64,000 nt of DNA. It comes from Marinobacterium_E sp035458585. GTDB lineage: Bacteria > Pseudomonadota > Gammaproteobacteria > Pseudomonadales > Balneatricaceae. The notes below the pieces were generated by a model, which had not been told where the DNA came from, searched no databases, and saw only the letters and a program-made list of their open reading frames with translations. The translations under genes were made by a program, and so were the position numbers. Positions 37,332 through 46,664 of the stretch are shown here, in pieces (position 1 is the stretch's first letter; the number at the start of each line of letters is the position of its first letter). The stretch is taken from contig DATHZN010000020.1 in assembly GCA_035458585.1 (NCBI GenBank), positions 1 through 64,000 on the forward strand, given 5' to 3'.

Positions 37332-37700
37332 CTAGTCAACTGCTAAACAGGCATCTATCGCACCGAGCAAAGTTTTAGGCTCTACCGGTTTCTTAAGATA
37401 GGCTCTGGCACCCGCTGCAAGACTGCGCTGTGCCGCTAGAGAGTTAAGATCACCTCCACTGATGGCGATTATCGGCAGCTCCGCGGTTAATGGATCTGCC
37501 TTAAGCCGCTCAATTAATTCATCGCCGTTTAATTCGGGCATGCTGTAGTCTGTGATAACCAGATCAGGTTTAAGTTTTTGCACAGCATCAAGTGCCTTCA
37601 ATGGCGAGATCAGCAATGCCACCCGGTAGTGAGGTGATAGCATCTCTTTAACTGAACTGAGACAAAAGGTGTCATCATCAACGACCATTATGCTTCTCAT
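37332..37700 (-). CDS. Single-domain response regulator
   Basis: 122-residue receiver: VVDDDTF, phosphoacceptor Asp in VITDYSMP, SGG, Lys in LKKP. Its ATG overlaps the stop of the upstream hybrid kinase (ATGA), so it is co-translated with it. No output domain; possibly a diffusible phosphate acceptor. Confidence 0.9.
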   Translation of the reverse strand: MRSIMVVDDDTFCLSSVKEMLSPHYRVALLISPLKALDAVQKLKPDLVITDYSMPELNGDELIERLKADPLTAELPIIAISGGDLNSLAAQRSLAAGARAYLKKPVEPKTLLGAIDACLAVD

Positions 37701-40700
37701 ACACTCACCTCTTTCAGCAGCTGCTGAACGATCTCACCTGCTCGGGTGAAATCAAAGGTGTCTACGGCGCTCCTCACTTCTACTAGACGTGGGTGACGCC
37801 GACCCGCTAACAGCGGATCAAGTACTACCCGAACAACATCAGGGTTGTAGCTCTCTAAGGTAAACTCCAACGCACAGAGCTCATTCGTTGTCAGTGGCTG
37901 TTGCTCCACTCCCACCCCGATCTGCGGTTCAGTCGTGGGGCCATGCGTTTTTACAAAGGCTCGTAGGTCAGCTTCAGTTTCCTGCCAAACCGCCACAAAC
38001 CTGAGAAGATCATCTGTGTGTAATGAGTCTTCAATGACCTTATCCTCCAAGGTCTGTAAAGACTTCGTTAGCCGTTTCAAGTGGAGAGACGCAGCGGTCC
38101 CCTTAAGACGATGCAATGCCGCTTTTTGCAAATTCTCAAGGGGCATCTCTTGATGAGGTAGTTGTGGACCGACTTCACTGAGGAAACGCTGCAGATATTC
38201 CGCCACCTTTGAATCATTCCCAAAAGTCTCCAACGCCGCGTCTCGGTCGAATAGTAAGTTATCGGACACCTGACGCCGCTCGATCTGTTCAGCGACACCC
38301 GGTTGGCCAAGGGATACCTCTATTCCCAAGTGCTGCTGCAAGGTTAAAACGGCGGTGTGAATATTCATAGGCTTGGTTATGTAAGCATCCATCCCGGCAG
38401 CAAGAGCTGCATCGATATCGCTCTGGTAGGCACCTGCTGACATACCAATAATTGGCAGACCCTCAAAGCGAGTATCGCTACGCAACGCCCGGGTCGCCTC
38501 TAGTCCGTCCATAACCGGCATCTGAACATCCATGATCACGGCATCGACACGGTTACCTGGTCGACTGAGCCAATTAATCGCTTGCTTGCCATCTTCTGTG
38601 AGGAAGACCACAGCACCCTCGCCTTCGAAAATTGTTTTGGCGACATCGCGATTAAACAGATTGTCATCGACCACCAAGAGTGATTTACCCGCCAGGCGAC
38701 CAGAGGTCGAAGTCGCTGGAGGATGAATCGACATTGAACGCGCCTCGACCAGAGCCGCTCTCGCCTCCCGCAGTGCCGCAGCGGTGATTGGCTTATTCAA
38801 TACCAGATCGACGCACTGTGCATCAGGTGATTTCTCCACCTGAGCCTGATCATAAGCGGTCACCATGATAATAGTCGGAGTTCGGGACTCACCTTCGGCC
38901 CGCGCGCGTTGCTTAATCTCTCGGGCAACACTCAGACCATTGATATCCGGCATCATCCAATCCAACAGTATCAGGTCTGGTGGACGATTCTCTTGCTGCA
39001 ACTGATTGTAAACCAGCAACGCGTCTGCCCCCCCATTGACAGCGGTCGGTTCCCATCCAATCGCAGAAACCGTCTCGCAAATCGCATCACGGGCGATATC
39101 GTGGTCGTCGACGACCAGAACGCCAATGGAATCTTTATGTGCTGGGTCATAGCGCTCGGCAGTGACTTCACTCGGGTCAACTTCAAGCTCAAGCACAAAT
39201 GAAACACTGGTACCCTCTCCGGGCTCGCTGACAATAGTTAAGCTCGAATCCATCAACCCAAGAAGCCGTTGAGCAATGGTGAGACCCAGACCAGTACCAC
39301 CAAATCGTCGTGTAATAGAGGAGTCGGCCTGGCTGAAGGGGTCCAATACCTTCGCTGTCTGCTCTTGCGACATTCCAATGCCGGTATCTGTCACTTTGCA
39401 CTCAACCCGCCTACTGCTTGAGCTCGACGTACCAGACAAGGCTCGAATGCTCAGAGAGACAAAACCTTGGTCGGTAAATTTAATCGCATTACTCAGAAGG
39501 TTGACGAGGACCTGCTCAATCCGCATTTGATCAGCAACAAAGAGAGTCTCTGATTCGCTAAACGGGGAGATGATGAGTTCAATCTGCTTCTCTTGTGCAC
39601 TGCTACTCATCAACAACGCAAGATTCTGCTCGATCTCAGAAAAACGCATCGGCATTGGGCTCAATGATAGCTTGCCGCTTTCGATCTTTGAGAGATCAAG
39701 GATATCGTTGAGAAGGCCCTGCAGCGACTGACCGGCGCGCACGATTTTGCGAGCGTGCTGCACCACTTCCAAAGGGTAGTGGTTCTCTCTGGTCAATATC
39801 TGTGAGAGCCCCAACACCGCGTTCATTGGTGTACGGATCTCATGGCTCATGTTGGCCAGAAACTCGCTTTTGAGGGCACTTGCCCGCTCCGCTATCATGT
39901 TGGCTTCACGCAACTCCTGCTCGTACGCGTAGCGATCACTTATATCCTGAAACACACCAAAGAGGCGAACGCATTGCCCCCCTTCAAACTCGGCCTCACC
40001 CTGGGCACGCACCCAGATTCGTTTGTTAGTGGCCGTTATAATTGGAAGCTCTAAATCCCACCCCACGCCCGTCTCAATCGCATGCTGCACGGCTGCGGTA
40101 ATGAGCTCGCGACTCTCACCCTCCTCATAAAAATGAATTCCGGATTCCAAGTTAGGCTCAAAGTCATCCGGCACCTCGTGTATCAGGCGGGTCTGCTCGC
40201 TCCAAATCACCTTACTGTTTACTAAATCAACCTCCCAGGAGCCAATTTTTGCCACTCGCTCAAGCTTATCCAGCGTTTTCGCAAATCTGCTGAAGCGTTC
40301 AATCTCGGAGGCATCTCTCTCCTTGCGGGCCTGCTCTTGCGCTTTCATCTCAGTAATATCGGTGTGAACACCCAAAAGGCGGATCGGCTTACCGCTCTCA
40401 TCGCGAATCGCAAAACCGCGACAGCGAACCCAGACCGTTGAACCCGACTTGTGGGTGTAGCGAACGATCTGGTCGTATGGGCTGGATGGGTCAGCACAAT
40501 GAGCTTCAACATTGGAAATAGCCAACTTTAGATCTTCAGCATTAATGATCCCCTGCCACTCAGCCGCGAGATGCTGTTTCTCCGCAGGGTCGTATCCGAG
40601 CGTTCGCCAGAAGGTAGGACTCATCCACTCCTCCTCCGGGCGTTCAAGATCCCAGAACCAGATCCCATCAAGACAATTACTCTCGAGAAACTCAAAAATT

Positions 40701-40750
40701 TTCGGATCGTCGCGAACTAATCTTTCAAGCTCATTGTGCAACCGGTGCAT
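37697..40750 (-). CDS. PAS-PAS hybrid kinase with two receivers and Hpt
   Basis: 1017 residues, soluble. Two PAS domains (about 20-140 and 155-275), HisKA (MSHEIRTP, His303), HATPase_c (NLLSNAIKFT, DTGIGM, GTGLGL), a first receiver (VDDHDIA, Asp in LLDWMMP, Lys in LNKP), a second receiver (VDDNLFN, Asp in VIMDVQMP, Lys in TKPMN), and a C-terminal Hpt (LHRLKGTAASL). All steps of a His-Asp-His relay are in one protein. The linked receiver at 37332 is the likely last acceptor. No membrane segment, so the PAS domains sense a cytoplasmic or redox signal. Confidence 0.93.
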   Translation of the reverse strand: MHRLHNELERLVRDDPKIFEFLESNCLDGIWFWDLERPEEEWMSPTFWRTLGYDPAEKQHLAAEWQGIINAEDLKLAISNVEAHCADPSSPYDQIVRYTHKSGSTVWVRCRGFAIRDESGKPIRLLGVHTDITEMKAQEQARKERDASEIERFSRFAKTLDKLERVAKIGSWEVDLVNSKVIWSEQTRLIHEVPDDFEPNLESGIHFYEEGESRELITAAVQHAIETGVGWDLELPIITATNKRIWVRAQGEAEFEGGQCVRLFGVFQDISDRYAYEQELREANMIAERASALKSEFLANMSHEIRTPMNAVLGLSQILTRENHYPLEVVQHARKIVRAGQSLQGLLNDILDLSKIESGKLSLSPMPMRFSEIEQNLALLMSSSAQEKQIELIISPFSESETLFVADQMRIEQVLVNLLSNAIKFTDQGFVSLSIRALSGTSSSSSRRVECKVTDTGIGMSQEQTAKVLDPFSQADSSITRRFGGTGLGLTIAQRLLGLMDSSLTIVSEPGEGTSVSFVLELEVDPSEVTAERYDPAHKDSIGVLVVDDHDIARDAICETVSAIGWEPTAVNGGADALLVYNQLQQENRPPDLILLDWMMPDINGLSVAREIKQRARAEGESRTPTIIMVTAYDQAQVEKSPDAQCVDLVLNKPITAAALREARAALVEARSMSIHPPATSTSGRLAGKSLLVVDDNLFNRDVAKTIFEGEGAVVFLTEDGKQAINWLSRPGNRVDAVIMDVQMPVMDGLEATRALRSDTRFEGLPIIGMSAGAYQSDIDAALAAGMDAYITKPMNIHTAVLTLQQHLGIEVSLGQPGVAEQIERRQVSDNLLFDRDAALETFGNDSKVAEYLQRFLSEVGPQLPHQEMPLENLQKAALHRLKGTAASLHLKRLTKSLQTLEDKVIEDSLHTDDLLRFVAVWQETEADLRAFVKTHGPTTEPQIGVGVEQQPLTTNELCALEFTLESYNPDVVRVVLDPLLAGRRHPRLVEVRSAVDTFDFTRAGEIVQQLLKEVSV

Positions 40751-41060
40751 ACCCTATCCGCCTATCTTTGAAGTTCATTATTGTCGATTGACCCGCACGC
40801 TAAACCACTGGGAGGAGTTACTCGAACCTACTACACTCACCCTGAGTCAGCCCGTGAGTTAACATCTCGATCACTCGATTCGCTCGCGAGGAGCTCGTTT
40901 GCGTTTGACTGCTCGGGATTCACATGGGGGTCTGATAGATCAGGTTATGCTTTCAAATTAGCACTCTATTAGGATTTATTCCATTGGGCCTTTTTTGGCA
41001 CAGTATTTGTATGCAAGATATGACTTTTATGCCAAACCTTTGAAATTCTGGAGTCGATTT
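40751..41060. other. Intergenic region with sigma-54-like site
   Basis: 310 bases between divergent genes. It holds a promoter-like motif at 40996-41011 ahead of the small gene at 41061. Confidence 0.5.
40996..41011 (+). promoter_or_regulatory. Sigma-54-like promoter motif
   Basis: TGGCAC-AGTAT-TTGTA matches TGGCAC-N5-TTGCA except for the C of the -12 GC. It lies 50 bases before the start of the small gene at 41061, a sensible leader length. Confidence 0.35.
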
Positions 41061-41282
41061 ATGAAATTAACAAAAGCAGATCACCGATTCATGACGGTTT
41101 GTGAACTGGATGCAGTCGACCTATCCAATGCCGCGCTAATCGTGGCGATGAAGCATGAAACGGAGGTCATTAAGCACCGCACTGATTACTCTTCACGGGC
41201 AGTCCGCAAAGCTTACTTGCGATTAGTTGCCTACCGCGATCTCTTGCAGATGCGCCAGCGCAGTATTGCCCGGTATGCTTGA
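41061..41282 (+). CDS. Small hypothetical protein
   Basis: 73 residues, basic, helical composition, no membrane segment. ATG at 41061 has TGGAG seven bases upstream. It shares eight bases with the next gene (ATGCTTGA overlap). A possible sigma-54-type promoter precedes it. Function unknown. Confidence 0.7.
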   Translation: MKLTKADHRFMTVCELDAVDLSNAALIVAMKHETEVIKHRTDYSSRAVRKAYLRLVAYRDLLQMRQRSIARYA

Positions 41283-41721
41283 ACATAGAGACCGTCTTAC
41301 TCGAGGTACAGGGCTCCTCCTAGGGCTCACCTCAACCCTGCTTCTGACAGCCTGTGGCAGTTCTGTACCTAGCAATGTTGGGCTTCATAATAATCAATTG
41401 GCTCCCTGCCCAGACTCACCCAATTGTGTATCGAGTCTTTCACATCTACCAGAACAGGCTATCGAACCCCTGACGGCCAGCCTGGACCAGATTAGCGCTC
41501 TTCTGATCACACTTGATGAGGCCCAGATCATTCTCAGCTCACCCACCTATTTGCACGCTGAGTTCACCTCCAGCCTATTTAGATTTGTTGACGATGTAGA
41601 GTTCCTCTGGGACGAGCAACAGCAGGTCACTCAAGTACGCTCCGCATCCAGAATCGGATACAGTGATCTGGGCGCCAATCGCGACCGCATTGAGCGACTA
41701 AGATTACTGCTTGAGCCTTAG
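41275..41721 (+). CDS. DUF1499 family lipoprotein
   Basis: About 148 residues. The N-terminal signal ends in a lipobox LLLTAC near residue 22, so it is a lipid-anchored envelope protein. The DUF1499 motif CPDSPNCVSS is present, then DDVEFLWDE and VRSASRIGYSDLGANRDRIE. Function unknown; the family is common in proteobacteria. The ATG at 41275 overlaps the upstream stop. It converges with arsJ. Confidence 0.88.
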   Translation: MLEHRDRLTRGTGLLLGLTSTLLLTACGSSVPSNVGLHNNQLAPCPDSPNCVSSLSHLPEQAIEPLTASLDQISALLITLDEAQIILSSPTYLHAEFTSSLFRFVDDVEFLWDEQQQVTQVRSASRIGYSDLGANRDRIERLRLLLEP

Positions 41722-41740
41722 ATCGCGGCATTGCTGAACC

Positions 41741-42964
41741 CTAGGGGTGGGTTTTGGGTAGTTTGAGTGAAATCAGCGTAGCCAGCAGTAGAAAGCCGCT
41801 TGATATCCAAAGACAGGCCTGTAACCCATCGCTCCCCTGACCAGCCCACTGGAACACTCCACCCGACAACAGCGTCCCGAGCAAGCGTCCCATAGCGTTG
41901 GACATGTAATAGAAACCCACATCGAGTGATACACCCTCACGTCCGGCAAGGCTAACGATCAGGTAGGAGTGAAGGGAGGAGTTGATAGCGAAGATCACGC
42001 CAAACAGGGACAGCCCGCCGATACTCACCAGTCTGGCATCCAGTTGCAGTGCCAGCGCAATCGCAATCAAAGCAGGTACTAACGTTAATAGTGCCGCCCA
42101 GACAAACGCAGTGCCTCCGGCGGGAACCTTGCCCGACGCCTTGCCCGTCAGTTTCGGAGCCAGCGCCTGTACAATACCGTAGCCAATGATCCAGAGCGCA
42201 AGAAATCCCCCTGTCTGGGTGTGAGACCAGCTAAGTGTCTGTGACAGGAAAACCGGCAAAGCAACGACAAACCAAACATCGCGGGCCCCAAATAGAAACA
42301 GCCTTGCCGCCGATAAAACGTTAATAGCCTCGCTCTTTGACCAGATTTCACGAAACTTTGGCTTACGCTTGGCGCGTCCAAGATCCTGGTGAAGTAAGCC
42401 TAGACTCATCAACCAGACCATGGCCAGCACGAGCGCCATGGACGTCACCGCACCGTCAAAACCCAGCCACATTAGCAGAAAGCCGCCGAGGAAAAAGCCT
42501 GTGCCTTTTAAGGCGTTCTTCGAACCAGTTAGTAGCGCCACCCAGGTGTAGAGCTTCCCCTCGGCATTAGGGGGAAGCAACAGCTTGATTGAGCTCTTTG
42601 CGCTCATCTTATTGAGGTCTTTGGCGATACCCGAGAGCGCTTGCGCCGCCATAACCCAGCCAATACTGAGCCAAGGATCCGGTACCAAAAGCATCACTAG
42701 CGCCGCAACTTGCAAGCCAAGACCCAAATTCATTGTTCTGTTGAGACCCACCCGCGCACCAAGCCAACCGCCCAGAAGGTTGGTCACGACGCCAAAGATC
42801 TCGTAAAAAAGGAATAGCAGGGCAACCTGCAAAGGCGAGTAGCCAAGCTGATGAAAGTGCAGCACTACCAGCATTCGCAGCGCACCGTCAGTCAGCGTGA
42901 AGGTCCAGTAGTTACCCGTTACAACCAGGTATTGGCGAATTGCCGGCGACAACTGATGCAACAC
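41741..42964 (-). CDS. arsJ: Organoarsenical efflux MFS permease ArsJ
   Basis: About 407 residues with twelve or so membrane segments of the major facilitator superfamily. The sequence around SGIAKDLNKMSAKSSIK and its place next to a GAPDH gene match ArsJ. In this system the GAPDH makes 1-arseno-3-phosphoglycerate from arsenate and ArsJ exports it; the compound then falls apart outside. The GTG start directly follows the GAPDH stop, so both are co-translated. No arsR, arsB or arsC is near, so regulation is unclear. Confidence 0.88.
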   Translation of the reverse strand: MLHQLSPAIRQYLVVTGNYWTFTLTDGALRMLVVLHFHQLGYSPLQVALLFLFYEIFGVVTNLLGGWLGARVGLNRTMNLGLGLQVAALVMLLVPDPWLSIGWVMAAQALSGIAKDLNKMSAKSSIKLLLPPNAEGKLYTWVALLTGSKNALKGTGFFLGGFLLMWLGFDGAVTSMALVLAMVWLMSLGLLHQDLGRAKRKPKFREIWSKSEAINVLSAARLFLFGARDVWFVVALPVFLSQTLSWSHTQTGGFLALWIIGYGIVQALAPKLTGKASGKVPAGGTAFVWAALLTLVPALIAIALALQLDARLVSIGGLSLFGVIFAINSSLHSYLIVSLAGREGVSLDVGFYYMSNAMGRLLGTLLSGGVFQWAGQGSDGLQACLWISSGFLLLATLISLKLPKTHP

Positions 42965-43966
42965 TCAGGCGCGGCCCACTTTCAGCGCCAGCTCTGCTGT
43001 TCGGTTAGCATAGCCCCACTCATTGTCGTACCAGGCGTAAATTTTTACCTGCGTACCATTAATGACCATAGTCGATAGGGCGTCAATCACACTGGAGCGC
43101 GGGTCGGTCTTGTAGTCGATTGATACCAACGGTCGCTCCTCATAGCCAAGTATGCCTTTGAGTTCTGTCTCTGCTGCCTTTTTCAGAAGTGCATTAACCT
43201 CCAAAGCACTGGTCTCGCGCATAACCTCAAATACGCAGTCCGTCAAAGAAGCATTCGTCAGCGGCACACGAATCGCGTGACCATTCAGTTTGCCTTTCAG
43301 CTCCGGAAAAATATGAGTAATGGCTGTGGCCGATCCAGTCGTCGTTGGAATCAGGCTCGCTCCGCAGGCACGCGCGCGGCGCAAATCCTTATGCGGTGCG
43401 TCGATAATTGTCTGAGTATTAGTAATGTCATGGATCGTTGTCATCGAACCGTGTTTAATGCCCAAATTCTCATGTATTACCTTTACTACTGGCGCTAAAC
43501 AGTTGGTTGTACAGGAAGCAGCGGTCACAATAGAGTGACGGTCAGGATCAAACAGGTGGTCGTTGATTCCCATGACGCAATCAAGAACCCCCTCCTGTTT
43601 AACCGGAGCCGTGACTACGACCCGCTTAACACCCTGGTCGATATATGCCTGCAGTAGCTGCTTGGTTTTAAACCGCCCGCTCGCTTCAATCACCAGGTCA
43701 CACCCGGACCAATTCGTCTCAGCTATCTCGGTGTTGCGACTACAGGTGACCTGACACGTACCGATCAGTATGGTTTCATCTAGGTGCAGGGCTTCGTGCT
43801 TCCAACGACCATGTACAGAATCAAAATTGAGCAGGTGAGCCAGCGTCGCCGCATCGCCTGCGGGATCATTTATATGCACAATCTCGACATCGACAGCGTC
43901 GAAAATAGCGCGCATCGCCAAGCGTCCTACACGCCCAAATCCATTAATACCTACACGAATTGTCAT
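42965..43966 (-). CDS. ArsJ-associated glyceraldehyde-3-phosphate dehydrogenase
   Basis: 333 residues: NAD-binding GINGFGRVGR, catalytic Cys in AASCTTNC, substrate-binding TTTGSAT, and NEWGY near the end. Adjacent to arsJ without a gap, so its role is probably arsenate detoxification, with arsenate replacing phosphate, and not central glycolysis. ATG at 43966 has GGAG eight bases upstream. Another GAPDH for glycolysis is expected elsewhere in the genome, which cannot be seen here. Confidence 0.9.
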   Translation of the reverse strand: MTIRVGINGFGRVGRLAMRAIFDAVDVEIVHINDPAGDAATLAHLLNFDSVHGRWKHEALHLDETILIGTCQVTCSRNTEIAETNWSGCDLVIEASGRFKTKQLLQAYIDQGVKRVVVTAPVKQEGVLDCVMGINDHLFDPDRHSIVTAASCTTNCLAPVVKVIHENLGIKHGSMTTIHDITNTQTIIDAPHKDLRRARACGASLIPTTTGSATAITHIFPELKGKLNGHAIRVPLTNASLTDCVFEVMRETSALEVNALLKKAAETELKGILGYEERPLVSIDYKTDPRSSVIDALSTMVINGTQVKIYAWYDNEWGYANRTAELALKVGRA

Positions 43967-44127
43967 CAAAAGAGCTCCATAGAGAGAGTAAAATGCTAGG
44001 CAGTGCCTGAAATTTACACGCCATTTGTGACCGATATTTTACCCTGTTTTATCTAGACGGCATGAAAACTTTTCTTCTCACATAATTAGGCCGACCGGCA
44101 CGACTACAATGAATTAGAGAGGTGCCT

Positions 44128-44436
44128 ATGATAAGAAAAGAGCGAGAGTTACGCTGCCGTTTCGAGATTGCCCTGGTGACCGACACACTTGTCGTGTTGC
44201 TCGACAAGGGCGCATGCGTTCCCCTGATAGCAGATATACCGCTGGTCATTCCCATGCTGGCACGCGATCTCAACGGCGGGTTGAAGCACCGACATATCAT
44301 CTGTCGTGATACGGATGGTGCCTATACCGAAGTAGTGATTCAAGATGACCGCTATGAGTTAGAACCGATTGAATCAGACTCACAGGTCCGTCACTTTGAT
44401 TCAGTTTTGGCCAAGGAGCTGTTGGGGCTGTATTGA
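44128..44436 (+). CDS. Hypothetical cytoplasmic protein
   Basis: 102 residues, acidic C-terminal half, no membrane segment. A short hydrophobic run (ALVTDTLVVLLD, IPLVIPML) suggests a small alpha/beta fold. ATG at 44128 has an AGAGAGGT ribosome binding site. Divergent from the arsJ-GAPDH pair and convergent with the membrane kinase. No family recognised. Confidence 0.65.
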   Translation: MIRKERELRCRFEIALVTDTLVVLLDKGACVPLIADIPLVIPMLARDLNGGLKHRHIICRDTDGAYTEVVIQDDRYELEPIESDSQVRHFDSVLAKELLGLY

Positions 44437-44445
44437 GCCGAGGCT

Positions 44446-46566
44446 TCAGCCCTCGTCAGGTGTCGATGTCAACACCTTAGCTAGCACCTCCTGCAGTTTG
44501 ATCAGCGTCAGCGGCTTCGACATAACAGCATTTGCCCCGTCCAGAAGAAACTGATCTGTTTCGCTACCCAAAACGGCCGCCGTGAGCGCGATGATGGGGG
44601 TGTGTGGATCGCTCGAGCGAATCCGGCGCGTTAGCTCAAGACCATCCATATGCGGCATCATCAGATCAGTAATCACCAGATCAAAATGCTCTGCGTGAAA
44701 GTATTTTAAGGCTATATCTCCATCTTCAGCACTCACTACCGTTGCGCCCTGCTTGGCAAGTAACTTCTCAGTCAACATTCTGAGCATCAACTCATCCTCA
44801 GCAATGAGGATGCGTTTATCTCGAAGTTCTATCCAATTCTCAGGCTGTAAACTGGCGTTAGACGCTACCACACGCATCGGAAATCTGATCTCAAAACAGG
44901 CACCGCCGCTATCACTGTTGTGAAAACTGATCTCTCCCTCCAATAGGTCGACGAGCTGTTTTACGATGAAAAGCCCCAAACCACTACCAGTAGACTTATG
45001 ATTCACGCCTCGTTCAAAAGGTTCAAACATCCGGAGTTGCTCTGCCACAGGGATACCCTCCCCATCATCAGCGACCCGCAAAATTGCTTGTGACTCTCCA
45101 TTAATAATCTCGGTGAAATCGAAGAAGAGGTAAGCATGCTGCCCGCCACTGTGCAAAGCAGCATTTTTGACAAGGTTGATAACAATTTGGCGTAGAGGCT
45201 GCAATTGCAATGAGAAGATGAGGCCAGTGGAGGGCTTAATTCCAGCGTGGATTTTCATACCCCGGCTTTGCACTAAGCCGCTGATAGAGATCAAAGCTTG
45301 TTCTATTAATTCCGACGGGTCGCCGTTCTCCAACTTGGTCTCAAGCGCCCTCTCTGGTGCCACCACCACCCGAAGATCATCTAAAACCGACACTAGGCCT
45401 GCATTCAGCATTTTCACTTGAGCGAGTTTAGATTGGTCGGATTGATCCTCGTCACCAATCAACATGTCGATCGCGGCTACGGGAGTTCGAAGCTCATGAC
45501 CAATCACAGCAAACATCTCTTTTTGACGCTCCATGAGCAGTTCAAGTCGCTGGCGACTATCTTGCTCCTGAGAGGCAATACGCTGGAGTGAAGAGAAGTA
45601 CTGAGACAGCTTAAAAAAGAGCACGAGCAACGCCAGCTGTAAAAATATAAACAGCCCCGAGCTCATATCTCTTTGAAATTTTGCAGACGAGTGCTGTTGT
45701 TGAAGCAGCGAGCTGAGCTGCTCTGCCTGCTTTTCAAGATCGGCAACGATACTCGCGATTAACCCTGTTCCGGCTTTGAAATAGTCAGGCATCCCAGCTG
45801 TAGACGACTCTCCACGCTCGGTTATCATCTTTTCAAGCGTCTCCAGATACCCGCCAATCGATGCCCTAAGGTTGCCCATCCCCGAGTCGGAGTGAGACGC
45901 CTCAAACGACATATTGGATGCGTAGAGCTGCTCTAACAGCGCTATTTTACCCTCAACGCTGTGCAGTGGACTGAGCTCACCCCCGCCATGTTGAATAAGC
46001 GCTAGCACGCCTCGCGCTTGTCCTACGAGATCGATCATAACGGGGTAAAGCCTGAACACTGTAGTGCTCAGACTATGGCTGCTGCGGGTCGGATCGAGCG
46101 CCAAACCCGACTCTTCATATAGACTATCCAGCGCGCTCAGCTGTTCACCAACAACCCGAGTCACGGCGTTGAAGAAGGTGGATGCATCCATATTTTGATA
46201 ATCAGGTAGCTCAGGTAGAACTGCCATCAATTCGCTATGCCGCATCTCACAGAGTTGGCGCAACGAAAGGAGAGACCTCGTCTGTGTCAGCAACACCGAG
46301 GTACAACTACCCCTGTACTCTCCCAGCTGAGTAATGGTCCGCGACAGCTCGAGTAGTTGCGGAACCGAATCACGTTCCACTGAAATTGTCTTGACTCTTG
46401 TCTGTGCGCTACTAAAGGAGAGAAAAGCCAGGGCAATCAGCGCTGCTTGAGTAAATACGTACGCCAGCGACAACGCCTTATGACCGCAAGCCTGTTCTAT
46501 AACTAATCTGACGCTTCGCGCGGCCGATTGTGCAGTTCGTTTAATCGAATTCAGGCTAGATTGCAT
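44446..46566 (-). CDS. Membrane hybrid histidine kinase with periplasmic helical sensor
   Basis: 706 residues. Two membrane segments (about 35-55 and 295-315) bracket a periplasmic domain of about 240 helical residues that includes GEYRGSC, like the all-helical sensors of chemoreceptors. HisKA (IGHELRTPV, His357), HATPase_c (NLVKNAALHSGG, DDGEGIP, GSGLGLF) and a receiver (IAEDELM, Asp in ITDLMMP, Lys in SKP) follow. The core closely matches the kinase at 8514-11258. No receiver gene follows. Signal and partner unknown. Confidence 0.92.
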   Translation of the reverse strand: MQSSLNSIKRTAQSAARSVRLVIEQACGHKALSLAYVFTQAALIALAFLSFSSAQTRVKTISVERDSVPQLLELSRTITQLGEYRGSCTSVLLTQTRSLLSLRQLCEMRHSELMAVLPELPDYQNMDASTFFNAVTRVVGEQLSALDSLYEESGLALDPTRSSHSLSTTVFRLYPVMIDLVGQARGVLALIQHGGGELSPLHSVEGKIALLEQLYASNMSFEASHSDSGMGNLRASIGGYLETLEKMITERGESSTAGMPDYFKAGTGLIASIVADLEKQAEQLSSLLQQQHSSAKFQRDMSSGLFIFLQLALLVLFFKLSQYFSSLQRIASQEQDSRQRLELLMERQKEMFAVIGHELRTPVAAIDMLIGDEDQSDQSKLAQVKMLNAGLVSVLDDLRVVVAPERALETKLENGDPSELIEQALISISGLVQSRGMKIHAGIKPSTGLIFSLQLQPLRQIVINLVKNAALHSGGQHAYLFFDFTEIINGESQAILRVADDGEGIPVAEQLRMFEPFERGVNHKSTGSGLGLFIVKQLVDLLEGEISFHNSDSGGACFEIRFPMRVVASNASLQPENWIELRDKRILIAEDELMLRMLTEKLLAKQGATVVSAEDGDIALKYFHAEHFDLVITDLMMPHMDGLELTRRIRSSDPHTPIIALTAAVLGSETDQFLLDGANAVMSKPLTLIKLQEVLAKVLTSTPDEG

Positions 46567-46664
46567 CCATTGTTACTTGCTGGTGGAGAACGACTTGTTC
46601 TCACTAACCATAGAGCATTATTACGACCTCAACCAGTCTCCCGACTGAAAGTCGGGCAACCGAT

